Below are positions 53,277 to 63,075 of a stretch of 64,000 nucleotides of DNA, one piece after another. Origin of the DNA: Scytonema hofmannii PCC 7110. Its GTDB lineage: Bacteria > Cyanobacteriota > Cyanobacteriia > Cyanobacteriales > Nostocaceae. The position numbers and the translations under genes were made by a program. The notes under the pieces were generated by a model, which was given only the letters and a program-made list of their open reading frames with translations, searched no databases and was not told where the DNA came from. Within the stretch, counting starts at the first letter, position 1; the number at the start of each line of letters is the position of its first letter. The DNA lies in assembly GCF_000346485.2 (NCBI RefSeq), contig NZ_KQ976354.1, positions 794,892 through 858,891 on the forward strand, given 5' to 3'.

Positions 53277-54044
53277 TTAACGTAGGTAAGCTTCAATAAC
53301 TTTAGAATTGTTATAGACTTGCTCTGGTGTACCTTGAATGATGAGAGAGCCAGCATCTAAAAAGAAGACGCGATCGCATATCTCTTTCACGACATCTGGA
53401 TTGTGCTCGATTAACACAGCAGATTTATTTTGTCGCGGTAAGTCTTTAATAAGTGGAATAATTTGCTCTATCGCTGCAGGCGAGACTCCAGCTATTGGTT
53501 CATCTAGTAGTAGCAAATCTGCACCTGTTGCCAAGCAGCAAACAATACTTAAAAGCTTTTGCTGACCGTAAGAAAGGTCTTCAGCTAAAGTATTGGATTT
53601 GTCTGCTAATCCTACATTATTTAGTATTTTCTGGGAAATTTGAGAATGTTTAATTTCTCGATTTTCAGATTTTTTCCAGTTCAGAAATAAGTTCGTAAGT
53701 TTTTCACCTGGTTGATGCTTAAATGAAAGCAATACATTTTCCAATACAGTCAAACGCCGAATTAACCTCAAGTCTTGAAATGTTCTGGTAATCCCAATTT
53801 TTGCAATTTCATGAGGAGAAAATTGGTGTAAGTTGCGCTCGCGAAAAATCACTTTCCCACTATCAGCACGAAGCAGATTTGTCATTACATTGAAAAGTGT
53901 AGTTTTGCCCGATCCATTTAGACCAAGTAAACCAACAATTTCCCCTGCTCTAATGCTACATGAAATCTCATTCAGAACTTTCAACCCATCAAAGCTCTTT
54001 GATACTTTTTCTAATACTAAAAAATTTGATTTTAATTTTGTCAT
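53277..54044 (-). CDS. livG: Branched-chain/natural amino acid ABC transporter ATPase (LivG)
   Basis: A 255-residue LivG-type ATPase: Walker A LGLNGSGKTTLF near residue 41, the LivG-typical IGITRTFQDLRLIRRLTVLEN, signature LSYGQQKLLS, Walker B LLLLDEPIAGVSP and VLIEHNPDVV for the H-loop. The ATG has GAGGGAAAG upstream. Its start overlaps the 3' end of livM by 56 bp, and 6 bp separate it from livF. Confidence 0.9.
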   Translation of the reverse strand: MTKLKSNFLVLEKVSKSFDGLKVLNEISCSIRAGEIVGLLGLNGSGKTTLFNVMTNLLRADSGKVIFRERNLHQFSPHEIAKIGITRTFQDLRLIRRLTVLENVLLSFKHQPGEKLTNLFLNWKKSENREIKHSQISQKILNNVGLADKSNTLAEDLSYGQQKLLSIVCCLATGADLLLLDEPIAGVSPAAIEQIIPLIKDLPRQNKSAVLIEHNPDVVKEICDRVFFLDAGSLIIQGTPEQVYNNSKVIEAYLR

Positions 54045-54924
54045 ATCTTTCCCTCGTTTGCAAGAAAAATTCTCCTAACAAACCTTGCGGTCGCCAAAGC
54101 ATAAAAGCTATTAAGAGGCTTCCGTAAAAGATTTGACGAATATTTGCAGCTAAAGTAGTTGGTAAGCCCAAAAACCTTAGCAGTTCAGGTAAGGCAATGA
54201 GAAATGTTGCACCAACAATTGAACCCCACAAATTACCAGCACCACCAACAATCACAATGGAAATAATAAAAATGGATTCTGTCACTGTGAAGCTTGTAGG
54301 ATCGATGAAGGTAACGTAACTGGCATACAAACAGCCAGCAACTGCTGCTATCATTGCTCCTACTACAAAAATGGTGATCTTGTAAGCAAAAACATTTTTT
54401 CCCAGTGAGACTGCAAAGATTTCATCTTCACGAATGGCTTTCAGAACTCTCCCAAATGGTGAGTGAACAATTCGGTAAACTATCCCTAAAACTGGAATAC
54501 AAACAGCATATGTTAGCAACAGAAAATCTAAAGGAGTAGAAATTTGCCAGTCCCATAAAGTGGGTTGAGGGATTCCTGTTAATCCCATTGGTCCGCGTGT
54601 TAAATCTACCCAGTTATTGAAAATATTGAAAATAATAACCTGAAAACCAAAGGTGGCAATTGTGAAGTAGTCACCACGAGTTTGAAGAGCAGGTATACCT
54701 ACTATAATCCCTATGAATCCTGTCAGAGCAGTAGCACTTAAACAATTTATCCAGAAAGGAGTGTTCAAGTTTAAAGCCATGAGCGCTAAGGTGTAAGCTC
54801 CAATACCGTAAAAAGCTGCATGAGCAATAGAAAGCAATCCTGTATATCCTGCTACAAGATTTAAGGAGACAGCAAGGATAGTATAAATTCCGATAAGTAT
54901 ACCGATATGAATAAGGTATTGCAT
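53989..54924 (-). CDS. livM: Branched-chain/natural amino acid ABC permease (LivM)
   Basis: A 311-residue permease with about eight to nine hydrophobic helices and the LivM-type pattern (GYTGLLSIAHAAFYGIGAY near residue 26; the ATPase-contact loop GRVLKAIREDEIFAVSLG near 153; GAGNLWGSIVGA near 226). The C-terminal 30 residues are charged and overlap the livG start. The start overlaps the stop of livH (TAATG). Confidence 0.9.
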   Translation of the reverse strand: MQYLIHIGILIGIYTILAVSLNLVAGYTGLLSIAHAAFYGIGAYTLALMALNLNTPFWINCLSATALTGFIGIIVGIPALQTRGDYFTIATFGFQVIIFNIFNNWVDLTRGPMGLTGIPQPTLWDWQISTPLDFLLLTYAVCIPVLGIVYRIVHSPFGRVLKAIREDEIFAVSLGKNVFAYKITIFVVGAMIAAVAGCLYASYVTFIDPTSFTVTESIFIISIVIVGGAGNLWGSIVGATFLIALPELLRFLGLPTTLAANIRQIFYGSLLIAFMLWRPQGLLGEFFLQTRERYDKIKIKFFSIRKSIKEL

Positions 54925-55781
54925 TAGCTTTTACCTAAAAATCCTTGTGGTTTCAGGAGAAGAAACGCCAACAAGAGAATGAACGCGATTGTTTCTTGCC
55001 ATTGAAAACCGATGAATGAGGCTCCTACATTCTGAGCAGTGCTGAGAAACAAAGCTCCTAGTAGAGAGCCAGAAATTCTCCCTAAACCACCTACGATCGC
55101 AGCAACAACACCTGCCATCATGAAATTCATACCCATGGTTGGAGTCATATCAATATCAAAAGAAATTAAAATACCTGCGACTCCTGCTAGAGCAGAACCA
55201 AGCGCAAAGGTTACTCCAATTATTCGATTGCTCTCAATTCCAGCAATTTCAGCTAGTTGGGGATCGTTGGCAACAGCTCGAATTGCCTGTCCTGTTCTCG
55301 TTTTTTTTAAAAAAAGCGCCACAGCAATGACAAGCACGAGACTAACGCAAACAATCGCAATTTGAATAGAAGTGATTCGAGCATCAAAAAAACTGATTCC
55401 TTCCTCTATAACACCAGATCGAATTGTTCTCGTGGTATCACCAAAAGTCACAGAAATAACATTCTGCAAAACAGTATACGTTCCGAGAGACGCAAGCAAG
55501 AGAATCAAAGACGTTGCTCCTTGCTTTCTCAATCGTCGATAAATAAAAAAATCTATGAGACATCCAAGCAATGCACTTAGTATTACAGCAATAATGCCTG
55601 AGATAATGAGGGGAAAATGCAACCACTCCTTAAACAAAAATGTAAAATACGCACCAGAAGTTAGAACAATACCGTAGGCAAAATCGAAAAAGTGTGTTGT
55701 TTGATAGATAAGTGCAAATCCAAGAGCTATTAAGGTTGTAACTCCCGTTGCGATCGTTATATTAACTATAATTTGAGTCAT
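54924..55781 (-). CDS. livH: Branched-chain/natural amino acid ABC permease (LivH)
   Basis: A 285-residue permease with about eight hydrophobic helices and the LivH family pattern: ALGFALIYQTTHFFDFAYG near residue 20, the EAA-like loop TGQAIRAVANDPQLAEIAGI near 168, and GGLGRISGSLLGA near 233. It is 2 bp downstream of the substrate-binding protein gene and overlaps livM by one base, so the operon is tightly coupled. Confidence 0.9.
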   Translation of the reverse strand: MTQIIVNITIATGVTTLIALGFALIYQTTHFFDFAYGIVLTSGAYFTFLFKEWLHFPLIISGIIAVILSALLGCLIDFFIYRRLRKQGATSLILLLASLGTYTVLQNVISVTFGDTTRTIRSGVIEEGISFFDARITSIQIAIVCVSLVLVIAVALFLKKTRTGQAIRAVANDPQLAEIAGIESNRIIGVTFALGSALAGVAGILISFDIDMTPTMGMNFMMAGVVAAIVGGLGRISGSLLGALFLSTAQNVGASFIGFQWQETIAFILLLAFLLLKPQGFLGKS

Positions 55782-55783
55782 GC

Positions 55784-56935
55784 TTACTTCCCTATAGCTA
55801 CAAACTTACCTTTTTGAATCGTTTTAAAAACTACAGGTTTGACAACATCTCCATTTTTATCAAATACAATCTTTCCGGTAACACCTTCGTAACTTTTCCT
55901 AGTACTAAAGTAGTTCTTGATACTTGTTCCGGTGACTTGACCATCACTGCTGTTCGCCGCTTGATATGCCATCATAAAAGCATCATAAGAATGTCCTTCT
56001 ACCCAACCTGGTTTGTATTTATACTTTTTCTCAAAAGAATTGACAAAATTGTCAACTTTAGGATTTTTGATAATTGTGGGATCGAACCCAGTTGCCAAAG
56101 GATAAGTAATCCCCTCGGCTGCGTTCCCAGCTAGTTTAATGAACTCATCATCTTCAATAGCTGTTGTCCCTAAGAATTGAGATTGAATTCCTAACTCACG
56201 AGATTGCTTTAAAATACGAGCAGTATCAGCAAAGTAGCCAGCTACATAAACTACATTGGGTTTAAGACTGGCGACTTTAGATAATACAGGGCGGAAATCA
56301 GTTGCTTTGTCAAGATAGCCTTCCTTCAAAATAACATGACCACCTTTTTGCTCAAAGGTTTTTTGAAAAATATTTGCGATCGCCAGTCCGTAGTCATTAT
56401 TTAAATGGAGAATGGCAACACTTTTAAAACCTCTTTGAGTAGCTAGTTCAGCAATCCTAGTTCCCTCAACTAAATCGCTTGGCCAAATGCGGTAAATATA
56501 TTCGCCTGCATTTGTAATTGCTGGAGCAGAAGAAGTAGGAGCAAGAACAACAACCTGGTTTTTTTCTGCTATCGGTGCGATCGCAAGTGTTACAGCACTA
56601 ACAATATCTCCTACAATCACTGGAACTTTATCCACATCAATCAGTTTTTGCGTTGCTGTCACACCTGTTTTGGGTTCTGCTCGCGAGTCCTCAAAAATTG
56701 CCTTGGCTTTCTTCACCTCTTTTGCGTTAATTTCTTCCATCGCCAGCTCGATAGCCTTTTTCCCTTTTTCACCATAGGATGCAGCATCGCCAGTTAATGG
56801 AAATAACACTCCTATCTTGATTTCTGGAGGTTGATAAGAGGAGGATTGATTGTTAATAGAAGTGCAAGATGTTACCGTAACCAGAAGGACACTCGAACTA
56901 AAAAGGATTGTTCGTATCAAAAGACGACGTTTCAT
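55784..56935 (-). CDS. Amino acid ABC transporter substrate-binding lipoprotein (LivJ/LivK-like)
   Basis: A 383-residue periplasmic-binding protein of type I fold. The N-terminus is a lipoprotein signal (basic MKRRLL, hydrophobic run, VTSC lipobox with Cys at about 28), so it is tethered to the outer face of the plasma membrane. Fold features include KIGVLFPLTGDAASYG near 40, APTSSAPAITNAGEYIYRIW near 130 and ILHLNNDYG near 175. First gene of the liv operon. The substrate (branched-chain or other natural amino acids, or peptides) cannot be told; it does not look like UrtA for urea. Confidence 0.9.
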   Translation of the reverse strand: MKRRLLIRTILFSSSVLLVTVTSCTSINNQSSSYQPPEIKIGVLFPLTGDAASYGEKGKKAIELAMEEINAKEVKKAKAIFEDSRAEPKTGVTATQKLIDVDKVPVIVGDIVSAVTLAIAPIAEKNQVVVLAPTSSAPAITNAGEYIYRIWPSDLVEGTRIAELATQRGFKSVAILHLNNDYGLAIANIFQKTFEQKGGHVILKEGYLDKATDFRPVLSKVASLKPNVVYVAGYFADTARILKQSRELGIQSQFLGTTAIEDDEFIKLAGNAAEGITYPLATGFDPTIIKNPKVDNFVNSFEKKYKYKPGWVEGHSYDAFMMAYQAANSSDGQVTGTSIKNYFSTRKSYEGVTGKIVFDKNGDVVKPVVFKTIQKGKFVAIGK

Positions 56936-57321
56936 AGTACTGTCCTAAAAATAGGGAGTAGCAAGGTGGTTTCATAGGGAGCATCCCCATTTGGAAACGC
57001 GCCTACGATTGGAAATCGTGGCTATACAAACTAAGTCCGCAAGGCAAGGACTAGTTCTTAGCCTGCGAAGGCACATGAAAAGCAGACGACAGTTTAAGAC
57101 CCTTAAAATTATTCTTTGCTTGTATAAAATAACTTTGCCACAAAAATAGAGAGTAGGGAAGAGCAATATTCATATTGGGTTGTGAGATTTTTCTATGATT
57201 AGAGACCTTTAAATACAAAATATCCCAGAATTTATTGTGGTGCGTGCGTCCCTGCCACTCATAGAGAACGGGTAGGGACACCCGTCCCACAATATAAGGT
57301 AATTTATTTCTTGCAGTTCCC
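56936..57321. other. Repeat-rich spacer between liv operon and radical SAM gene
   Basis: About 386 bp. It includes a frequent cyanobacterial repeat with AACGCGCCTACGATTGGAAA and CTAGTTCTTAGCCTGCGAAG (about 56995-57075), and a hairpin-like GCGTCCCTGCC / GGTAGGGACACCC near 57248. No gene recognised. The liv promoter should lie in the left part. Confidence 0.5.
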
Positions 57322-58119
57322 TTAGCTAACTTGAAGTAGTTCCAGAGCATTGGTAATACTTGAATTACCATAAACAAATCCTTTACTACCTCGAAAGCGC
57401 CCGTCAGGTTCAATTGTGAAAATATCTTGCTGCCAATTATGTTCGTCAATGCTTTCTGTTACAGGAACGTAGTTGAAGCGATCGCATATAACATTGACGT
57501 TTGCTTGCTTTAATTCAAGTAGAGATTTTTCTAAGCGCTTTTGGAATAAATAAGAGATTTGATTTGTGCTCGCTCTACCTATGCTGACTAAAGGGCGAAC
57601 AATTAAGCTTGCGCCAATAGACTTTGCAAAATTCCCAACAGCTAATAATTCGCTAACATTTTCATCGTCAACAACGCAACTAATTTCTACAGAAACATTG
57701 AGTTCTCTCAAAGCTGCGATCGCATCCATCGCTTGTTGCCATGCTCCTTCACTACCGCGACGAGAATCATGCATAGTTGGATTCGTTGTATCCAAACTGA
57801 TTTGTGCGACTTTTAATTTTCTTAGTACTTCTGTATGGGTTTTAGCCAAGCTTTGAATCTGGAAACCGTTGCTGAGAATGCTGGTATCTAATCCAATGTT
57901 TTGAGCGTAGTCGAGTAAGTCAACTGTTTTTGACCACATGAAAGGTTCACCACCTGTAATGTGAACGCTTTTTAAGCCAGATTCATGCATCATTCCTAAG
58001 ATTGTTTGCCAGTTTTCAAAAGAAACAATCCCTGTTCTTTCCGAGATGCTTGAACTATTAAAGCAATAGAAGCAGTTCTGATTGCATTTCCGCGAGATTT
58101 CCAGATTCAAATGAGACAC
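57322..58119 (-). CDS. Radical SAM enzyme
   Basis: A protein of 265 residues with the 4Fe-4S motif CNQNCFYC (Cys12, Cys16, Cys19) and ITGGEPF, both typical of radical SAM enzymes. I choose the GTG at 58119 because AAAGGAGT lies 6 bp upstream; a longer frame from 58161 lacks such support. The C-terminal part (IFTIEPDGRFRGSKGFVYGN) resembles the SPASM region but lacks its cysteines, so no auxiliary cluster is expected. No peptide precursor gene was found next to it. It lies upstream of the liv operon on the same strand. Substrate unknown. Confidence 0.8.
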   Translation of the reverse strand: MSHLNLEISRKCNQNCFYCFNSSSISERTGIVSFENWQTILGMMHESGLKSVHITGGEPFMWSKTVDLLDYAQNIGLDTSILSNGFQIQSLAKTHTEVLRKLKVAQISLDTTNPTMHDSRRGSEGAWQQAMDAIAALRELNVSVEISCVVDDENVSELLAVGNFAKSIGASLIVRPLVSIGRASTNQISYLFQKRLEKSLLELKQANVNVICDRFNYVPVTESIDEHNWQQDIFTIEPDGRFRGSKGFVYGNSSITNALELLQVS

Positions 58120-58999
58120 AGCAAGACTCCTTTTATATTGTTTAAATAGGACACACCACACCCTTTTAGATAATGAAAAAAATTCCCTTTATCATGAAAG
58201 AGGCAGATAAAAACCCTGATTTTTTACGAAAATTTTTCCAACTATGATACAGCGTTACTTTTTCAACATTTTTATTCTCAAGAGAGGATAATTATTGAAA
58301 ATAGCTAACGACAAATGAGGGCTTGTCGAAACCCTCAAAATGACTTTTTCCACATACTGTGAAAAGTCAGGTTTAAAGAACAAACTTTACTTTATCATTA
58401 AAGAGACTAGTAATTATAAATACTTGATAATTTTTTTAAAGAACAGTAGTACTGTAGATAGGGAGAAAGTCTATCAAAAGCCTTATGTGGCGGGCTTTAT
58501 TCTTACCTACGTATATTTCCAAAAACAGAATATAGTCCTATAGAACTATACAAAAAATTTATAATTCACTCCAATTCAATCAAATAATTGGCATAGCAAA
58601 TAAAGACGTTGTATCTCAGGTATTTGTAACATTTGAAATCCGGATTACAAGCCTTAACGAATCGTCTCATTTGCAATCAACATTTTCAGAAACCCGGTTT
58701 CTCAAAGAAACCGGGTTTCTAGATTTTGTGTTAGTTTTGATTCTGCTATTTATTGATTTTTTTTATTTATTTTCATTGATTTCAAAGTCTTATTTATAAA
58801 TCGGTATAAAGTACTTGCAAACTCCCTTTATCCCATAAAATTACCGATCTTCTTCTCCTCTTTCTTCGTGTACTTTGCGTCTTTGCGGTTTATTTAATTA
58901 AATAATCTTCGAGCGGGATAGGAGTAGTTATTTATTTATGAAAAACTAGAAATTGATTAATGATTCAAATCCCCTCCTTTTAAGTACAAAATTCACTGG
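58120..58999. other. Long intergenic region
   Basis: About 880 bp without a convincing gene. Short frames (for example 24 codons at 58173 on the plus strand) lack ribosome binding sites. It contains a strong hairpin at 58688-58720 and an AT-rich left part. No RNA recognised. Confidence 0.5.
58688..58720. repeat. Perfect 14-bp hairpin with TCAAA loop
   Basis: The arms AGAAACCCGGTTTC and GAAACCGGGTTTCT flank TCAAA. It shares the loop with 2952 and 11245 and the AACCGGGTTT stem with the MITE interiors. Confidence 0.9.
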
Positions 59000-59005
59000 T
59001 CACTG
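58993..59005. repeat. Short TCACTGGTCACTG repeat
   Basis: Two heptamer units at the 3' end of the STAND protein gene; the TGA stop lies inside. Confidence 0.85.
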
Positions 59006-62000
59006 TTCAATTGCTCCCAGATCCAAAAACCTATATTTTTCTTCAGGCAAAGCTTTTATACCCCGAATATTCATTCCAGCAAAGGGTTGATTGATAAATT
59101 TGGAAACTTCATTTCCTTTGGTGTCCCATAGAATGACTGTTTCATCATGAGAGCCACTGGCAATGAGTGAATATTGAGTGTTCCAAGCAATTGACCAAAT
59201 CCAGTGATCGTGTTTTTTAGAAAAGGTCTTAATTAACTTGGTTTGTCGAACGTCCCAAAGGTTAATCGCCCCATCATTTCCTCCACTCACGAGAAATTTA
59301 CCGTCAGGACTGAAGACAACAGAATGTACTTGATCGGTGTGACCTTCCAGTGAAGCAATGCACTTGGAAGTTTGAACATCCCAAAACTTGATGGTGCGAT
59401 CAGAACTTGCACTTGCTAATAACCTATCATCGGGATTAAATGCGAGTGACCAGATCTTATCTTCATGACCTTCGAGAATATTGATGGCAATCTCAGGGTT
59501 ACGGCTTGGAGGTGCAAATAGCTTAAAAATATCATCCGTACCGTTATTGAATTTCCGCAGTACAATTTTGCCATCTTCACCCGCGCTTGCCAGGATTCGA
59601 TTGTCATGACTAAATGTAGAAGACCACACTTGACCATCATGCTCGGTTAAAGTAGCGATCGCCTCAACAATTCCCTCAAGTTTTCGCCAGTTCCCTTCTT
59701 GCAAGTTTCTACGGTAAGTTTCCAAATATTCATCCAGTTCCCGCAAATCCCAGAGAACTACTGTATAGTCTGCACTAGTACTTGCAAGGACTCGATTATC
59801 TGGACTAAACGCTACCGATCTCACAGGGTCAGTATGCTCTTTAAGAATATCGACTTGAGTTCCTGTCGCTAGATCCCAGAGCTTGACCTGGTTATCCGAT
59901 CCGCCAGATGCTAAGACTTGACCGTTAGGGCTAAATGCCACTGTCCAAGTTCTGGTAAAGTCTCCTCGCAAGACTTTGATTCGTTCCAAACAATATTGAT
60001 TAGCTGATTTCTGTTGAATTTGCAGTAGGGGAATTTGCCCATCGTCACAAGCAAGTGCTAACGTTTTTCCATCAGGGCTAAAGGCTAGGTTCCATACCCA
60101 ACTAGTGAGCCCTTCAAAAACATGAGTTGGCTGTACCCGCCATCTTTTCTCCCCATTCGGGCTGGATTCAATTTTCCAACTTTTTACCGTTTTGTCATCG
60201 CTCGCACTGACGAGGATGTGTTCTAGATTGCGAGATGTTTGGTTAAATGCAACACCTAAGACTTTGCCTTTATGTGCTTTCATTTGTTGCACTGCTCTTC
60301 CATCTACCAAATCCCACAAGATAACAGTGCCGTCATAACTTGCACTGGCAAGTAAGTCACCATTGTGACTAAAACTAACAGCCCATATGGCATCGTCATG
60401 GCTCAATATGTCATCGTTTTGATGTTCGAGCAACTGAATTTGTTCGCCTGTTTCTACTTGCCAAAGTCTCAGGGAACCATTCGCTGTACCTGTTGCTAAA
60501 ATTTTTCCATTGGGACTAAATGCTAAGGCATAGATGGCACAAGTGTGTAAGCTTAATTCCCATTGGCACTCTAATTGGTTGTTGTGACAAGACCACAGTT
60601 GTACGTTCCCCTCATTGGAAGCGGCTGCAAACAATTGCCTTTGAGTTTGCTTGGGACAAAAGGCAAGACGAATTCCGCGAAGATTTTTCAAGTGCAAATC
60701 TGTTATTTCTTCAAATCCAACACTTGCATCCCACAGCTTGACCATTCCTTCGTCATTTGTAGCAGCTATGAATCCACGGTCATTACCTCGACTACCACAG
60801 TAAAAGTTGGCACTAAACCCAACGGATTTTACTGCACCGCTATGTTCTAAAGGGAGCAAAAAGCTGCGATTCTTCTTACCGTTGACTCGCCAAAGCCGAA
60901 CTATACCATCGTCGCCACCACTTGCAAGGAGTTCGCCATCTGGGCTAAATGCGAGTGACCACACCCAACCTGTATGCTCTCGTTCAAAAGCGCGATCGAA
61001 CTGCCAACTCGTACCATCAAATCGCCACAGCCTCACTTTGCCATCAGCATCCCCTACGGCAATCTTTTCTTCTTTTGGACTGAAGGCAATGGTATCCGGA
61101 CATCCCAATCCTTCAGGGAGAAGGCAGTCAACTAATGTGGTATTTTCAAAGTTGGTGTAGCGTAGGTTGACCCCTTTGAAATTTGCCTGCCGAATTGTGA
61201 GTTCAGAGAAATCCCAACCTTCAATATCAATTTGAAGCCCACAAAGCAGGTTAAAGAGATTTCCGGTTGTATAGCCACACCATCGTTCGGGATCGACTTG
61301 CAGTGTTGCAATGCATTGTTTGAGGTGATCTGCTAAATCTTGGTTGGTTTTGAAAACTTCTTTGAGTCTAGCTTGTAAGGGTTCTAGGACTGAACGAATT
61401 TGTTCTTGGCGATCCTGCTCTTCTGCTGTGGCTTTAACTAAGATGAGTGCATCCAGCTCGTCAAAATGCTGATTGTGAATGTCTTGCAACACGTCTTTAA
61501 TGACTAATGCCCGACTACCCTCAGCAATAACAGGGTGGACAAGGTAGCGTCTGCGACTATCTAGATCCAGAAGCGATCGCCCTTTCAAAGAGTCGATGTA
61601 TGCTTTGAGACGTGCCAACAAGTTCTCTGAAAGAATATCTTCTGGCAATTCAGAATAAGCAACTGCCCTACCGTAACTAGCAATTCGGTATAGTAATTCC
61701 TGTTCTGGTTGAGTCAAATTCTCGATTAACTCTTGAACCCGAATACCCAAATCATCAGAAACTTTGATATCTTCTAAATAACGGGAAACACTGCCGTCAT
61801 ATCTTGACTGAATATCTGCTGCAACCAGACGAATTCCTAAAGGGCTACCGCCCAATTTGTCAGTTAGCTGTTTTAGTTGATCGGGAGATGGCTGTAAGTT
61901 TCGCTTGGACAGAATAGTTTGTACTTCATCGGATTTCAACCCTCGTAAATCAATAGAGCGAATTGGACGTTTAATCAACTCATTATCAGTTTCCTTAAGA

Positions 62001-62902
62001 GGAAATTCCCGACAGGTAATTATAATATGACTGTTATGTCCTGCCCCAGCAAGCTGTTCTACGAGTTTGCCGTAGTCACCGTATTGCTTAATATCGTATT
62101 CACCCACCAAACCTTTGGATTTAAAAACTGTTTGGAAGTCGTCCAGAATCAGCAAACAGCGAAACGATCGCAAGTACTGAATGAGTTGAGAAATTAACTG
62201 CTCTAAGGCTTTGACTTCATCTAGTTCTGTATCTGGTATTTGTAGAGAAAAGCAAGTGCTGAGCAGTTCAGAAATAAATTCGTTTAGCTTTTTGGGGCGG
62301 CGCAAAGATTTAAAGATAATTGCGATAAATTCGCAGTTGTCTTTATTTAAATTGGCTTGTTCGTTAGCAAACCGATACACAAGGGAACTTTTCCCAATAC
62401 CACCAGGACCCTTGACAATGGTTAGTTTTGTTTGCTTGTCTAGAGCGTATTCTCCAATCTCTTTAAGTTCATCTTTACGCCCAACAAACACTAAGTCTGA
62501 GACATCTAGAGTTTCGTCAAAATGGTTTTGGGGAGTTTTAGGAATATTTTGGTCTAGCTCGGTTGACTGTTGAGACATGGTTTGTAAAGCCAACAATGCA
62601 TCAGCGTTTGGATGCAACTGCTTGAATCTCACCTCAATTGCCACTCGAAAGTTGGTCTTGTTCAAGCTAGAGTTGAGAACTCGACTTAAAAGTTTCAGCA
62701 GCTTTGGACCCGCAGATTGCATCAGATAAGAGAGTTTATACTCGCTTGACTTTGCCATATCTTCATAAGTTTTTCCCTGCCAGATTCCACTGAGCACAAA
62801 TTTTTCACCCTCACTTAGGGCGCGATTGCGCTCAGCCAATACTGCTTCTTCAATAAAGTTCAGCACTTCTTGGGGGATATGGTCTGCTTGCATAGCTTTC
62901 AC
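59000..62902 (-). CDS. STAND (NB-ARC) NTPase with 14 WD40 repeats
   Basis: A 1300-residue signalling ATPase. Order: N-terminal HTH-like domain (about 10-100), NB-ARC with P-loop GPGGIGKSS (Lys171) and Walker B LLILDDFQTVF near 250, a winged-helix/arm region (about 380-560), a short pentapeptide-like run (ANFKGVNLRYTNFENTTL near 600) and fourteen WD40 repeats (about 625-1275), enough for two seven-bladed propellers. Repeat ends are VRLWRV, VILWDL and similar. Such proteins are abundant in multicellular cyanobacteria; roles in conflict defence or cell death are suggested for the class but unproven here. There is no fused enzymatic effector. The stop codon lies in a repeat. Confidence 0.9.
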   Translation of the reverse strand: MKAMQADHIPQEVLNFIEEAVLAERNRALSEGEKFVLSGIWQGKTYEDMAKSSEYKLSYLMQSAGPKLLKLLSRVLNSSLNKTNFRVAIEVRFKQLHPNADALLALQTMSQQSTELDQNIPKTPQNHFDETLDVSDLVFVGRKDELKEIGEYALDKQTKLTIVKGPGGIGKSSLVYRFANEQANLNKDNCEFIAIIFKSLRRPKKLNEFISELLSTCFSLQIPDTELDEVKALEQLISQLIQYLRSFRCLLILDDFQTVFKSKGLVGEYDIKQYGDYGKLVEQLAGAGHNSHIIITCREFPLKETDNELIKRPIRSIDLRGLKSDEVQTILSKRNLQPSPDQLKQLTDKLGGSPLGIRLVAADIQSRYDGSVSRYLEDIKVSDDLGIRVQELIENLTQPEQELLYRIASYGRAVAYSELPEDILSENLLARLKAYIDSLKGRSLLDLDSRRRYLVHPVIAEGSRALVIKDVLQDIHNQHFDELDALILVKATAEEQDRQEQIRSVLEPLQARLKEVFKTNQDLADHLKQCIATLQVDPERWCGYTTGNLFNLLCGLQIDIEGWDFSELTIRQANFKGVNLRYTNFENTTLVDCLLPEGLGCPDTIAFSPKEEKIAVGDADGKVRLWRFDGTSWQFDRAFEREHTGWVWSLAFSPDGELLASGGDDGIVRLWRVNGKKNRSFLLPLEHSGAVKSVGFSANFYCGSRGNDRGFIAATNDEGMVKLWDASVGFEEITDLHLKNLRGIRLAFCPKQTQRQLFAAASNEGNVQLWSCHNNQLECQWELSLHTCAIYALAFSPNGKILATGTANGSLRLWQVETGEQIQLLEHQNDDILSHDDAIWAVSFSHNGDLLASASYDGTVILWDLVDGRAVQQMKAHKGKVLGVAFNQTSRNLEHILVSASDDKTVKSWKIESSPNGEKRWRVQPTHVFEGLTSWVWNLAFSPDGKTLALACDDGQIPLLQIQQKSANQYCLERIKVLRGDFTRTWTVAFSPNGQVLASGGSDNQVKLWDLATGTQVDILKEHTDPVRSVAFSPDNRVLASTSADYTVVLWDLRELDEYLETYRRNLQEGNWRKLEGIVEAIATLTEHDGQVWSSTFSHDNRILASAGEDGKIVLRKFNNGTDDIFKLFAPPSRNPEIAINILEGHEDKIWSLAFNPDDRLLASASSDRTIKFWDVQTSKCIASLEGHTDQVHSVVFSPDGKFLVSGGNDGAINLWDVRQTKLIKTFSKKHDHWIWSIAWNTQYSLIASGSHDETVILWDTKGNEVSKFINQPFAGMNIRGIKALPEEKYRFLDLGAIEQ

Positions 62903-62979
62903 CCGAATGCGGTTCGACCAATATACAAGAATAAACTAACTTAGCTTGAAACTCTTTTAATAAAAGTTAAGTTTTCTTA

Positions 62980-63075
62980 GAAGTAGGGAGTGGGGAGTAG
63001 GGAGTTGGGAGTAGGGGTGAGGGGGTGAGGAGGTAGAATTCTCCTCATCTCCCCATCTCCTCATCTCCCCACTCC
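62980..63075. repeat. GGGAGTAGG / CTCCCCAT inverted repeat tracts
   Basis: A purine tract (GGGAGTGGGGAGTAGGGAGT) and its complementary pyrimidine tract (CATCTCCCCATCTCC) about 30 bp apart form a possible long stem in the divergent spacer upstream of the STAND gene. Confidence 0.85.

Noticed and set aside
55784-56935. Urea transporter (UrtA) assignment for the binding protein
   Set aside because: Lipoprotein start and sequence pattern fit LivJ/LivK better, and no urease or further urt context is present.
57051-57449. Minus-strand frame overlapping the radical SAM gene, considered as a peptide precursor
   Set aside because: It overlaps the radical SAM coding region in another frame and consists partly of a dispersed repeat.
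58173-58247. 24-codon plus-strand frame (MKKIPFIMKEADK...) divergent from the radical SAM gene, considered as a RiPP precursor
   Set aside because: No ribosome binding site, no core-peptide features, and on the opposite strand; chance is more likely.
58340-58543. 67-codon plus-strand frame
   Set aside because: AT-rich random-like composition and no start signal.
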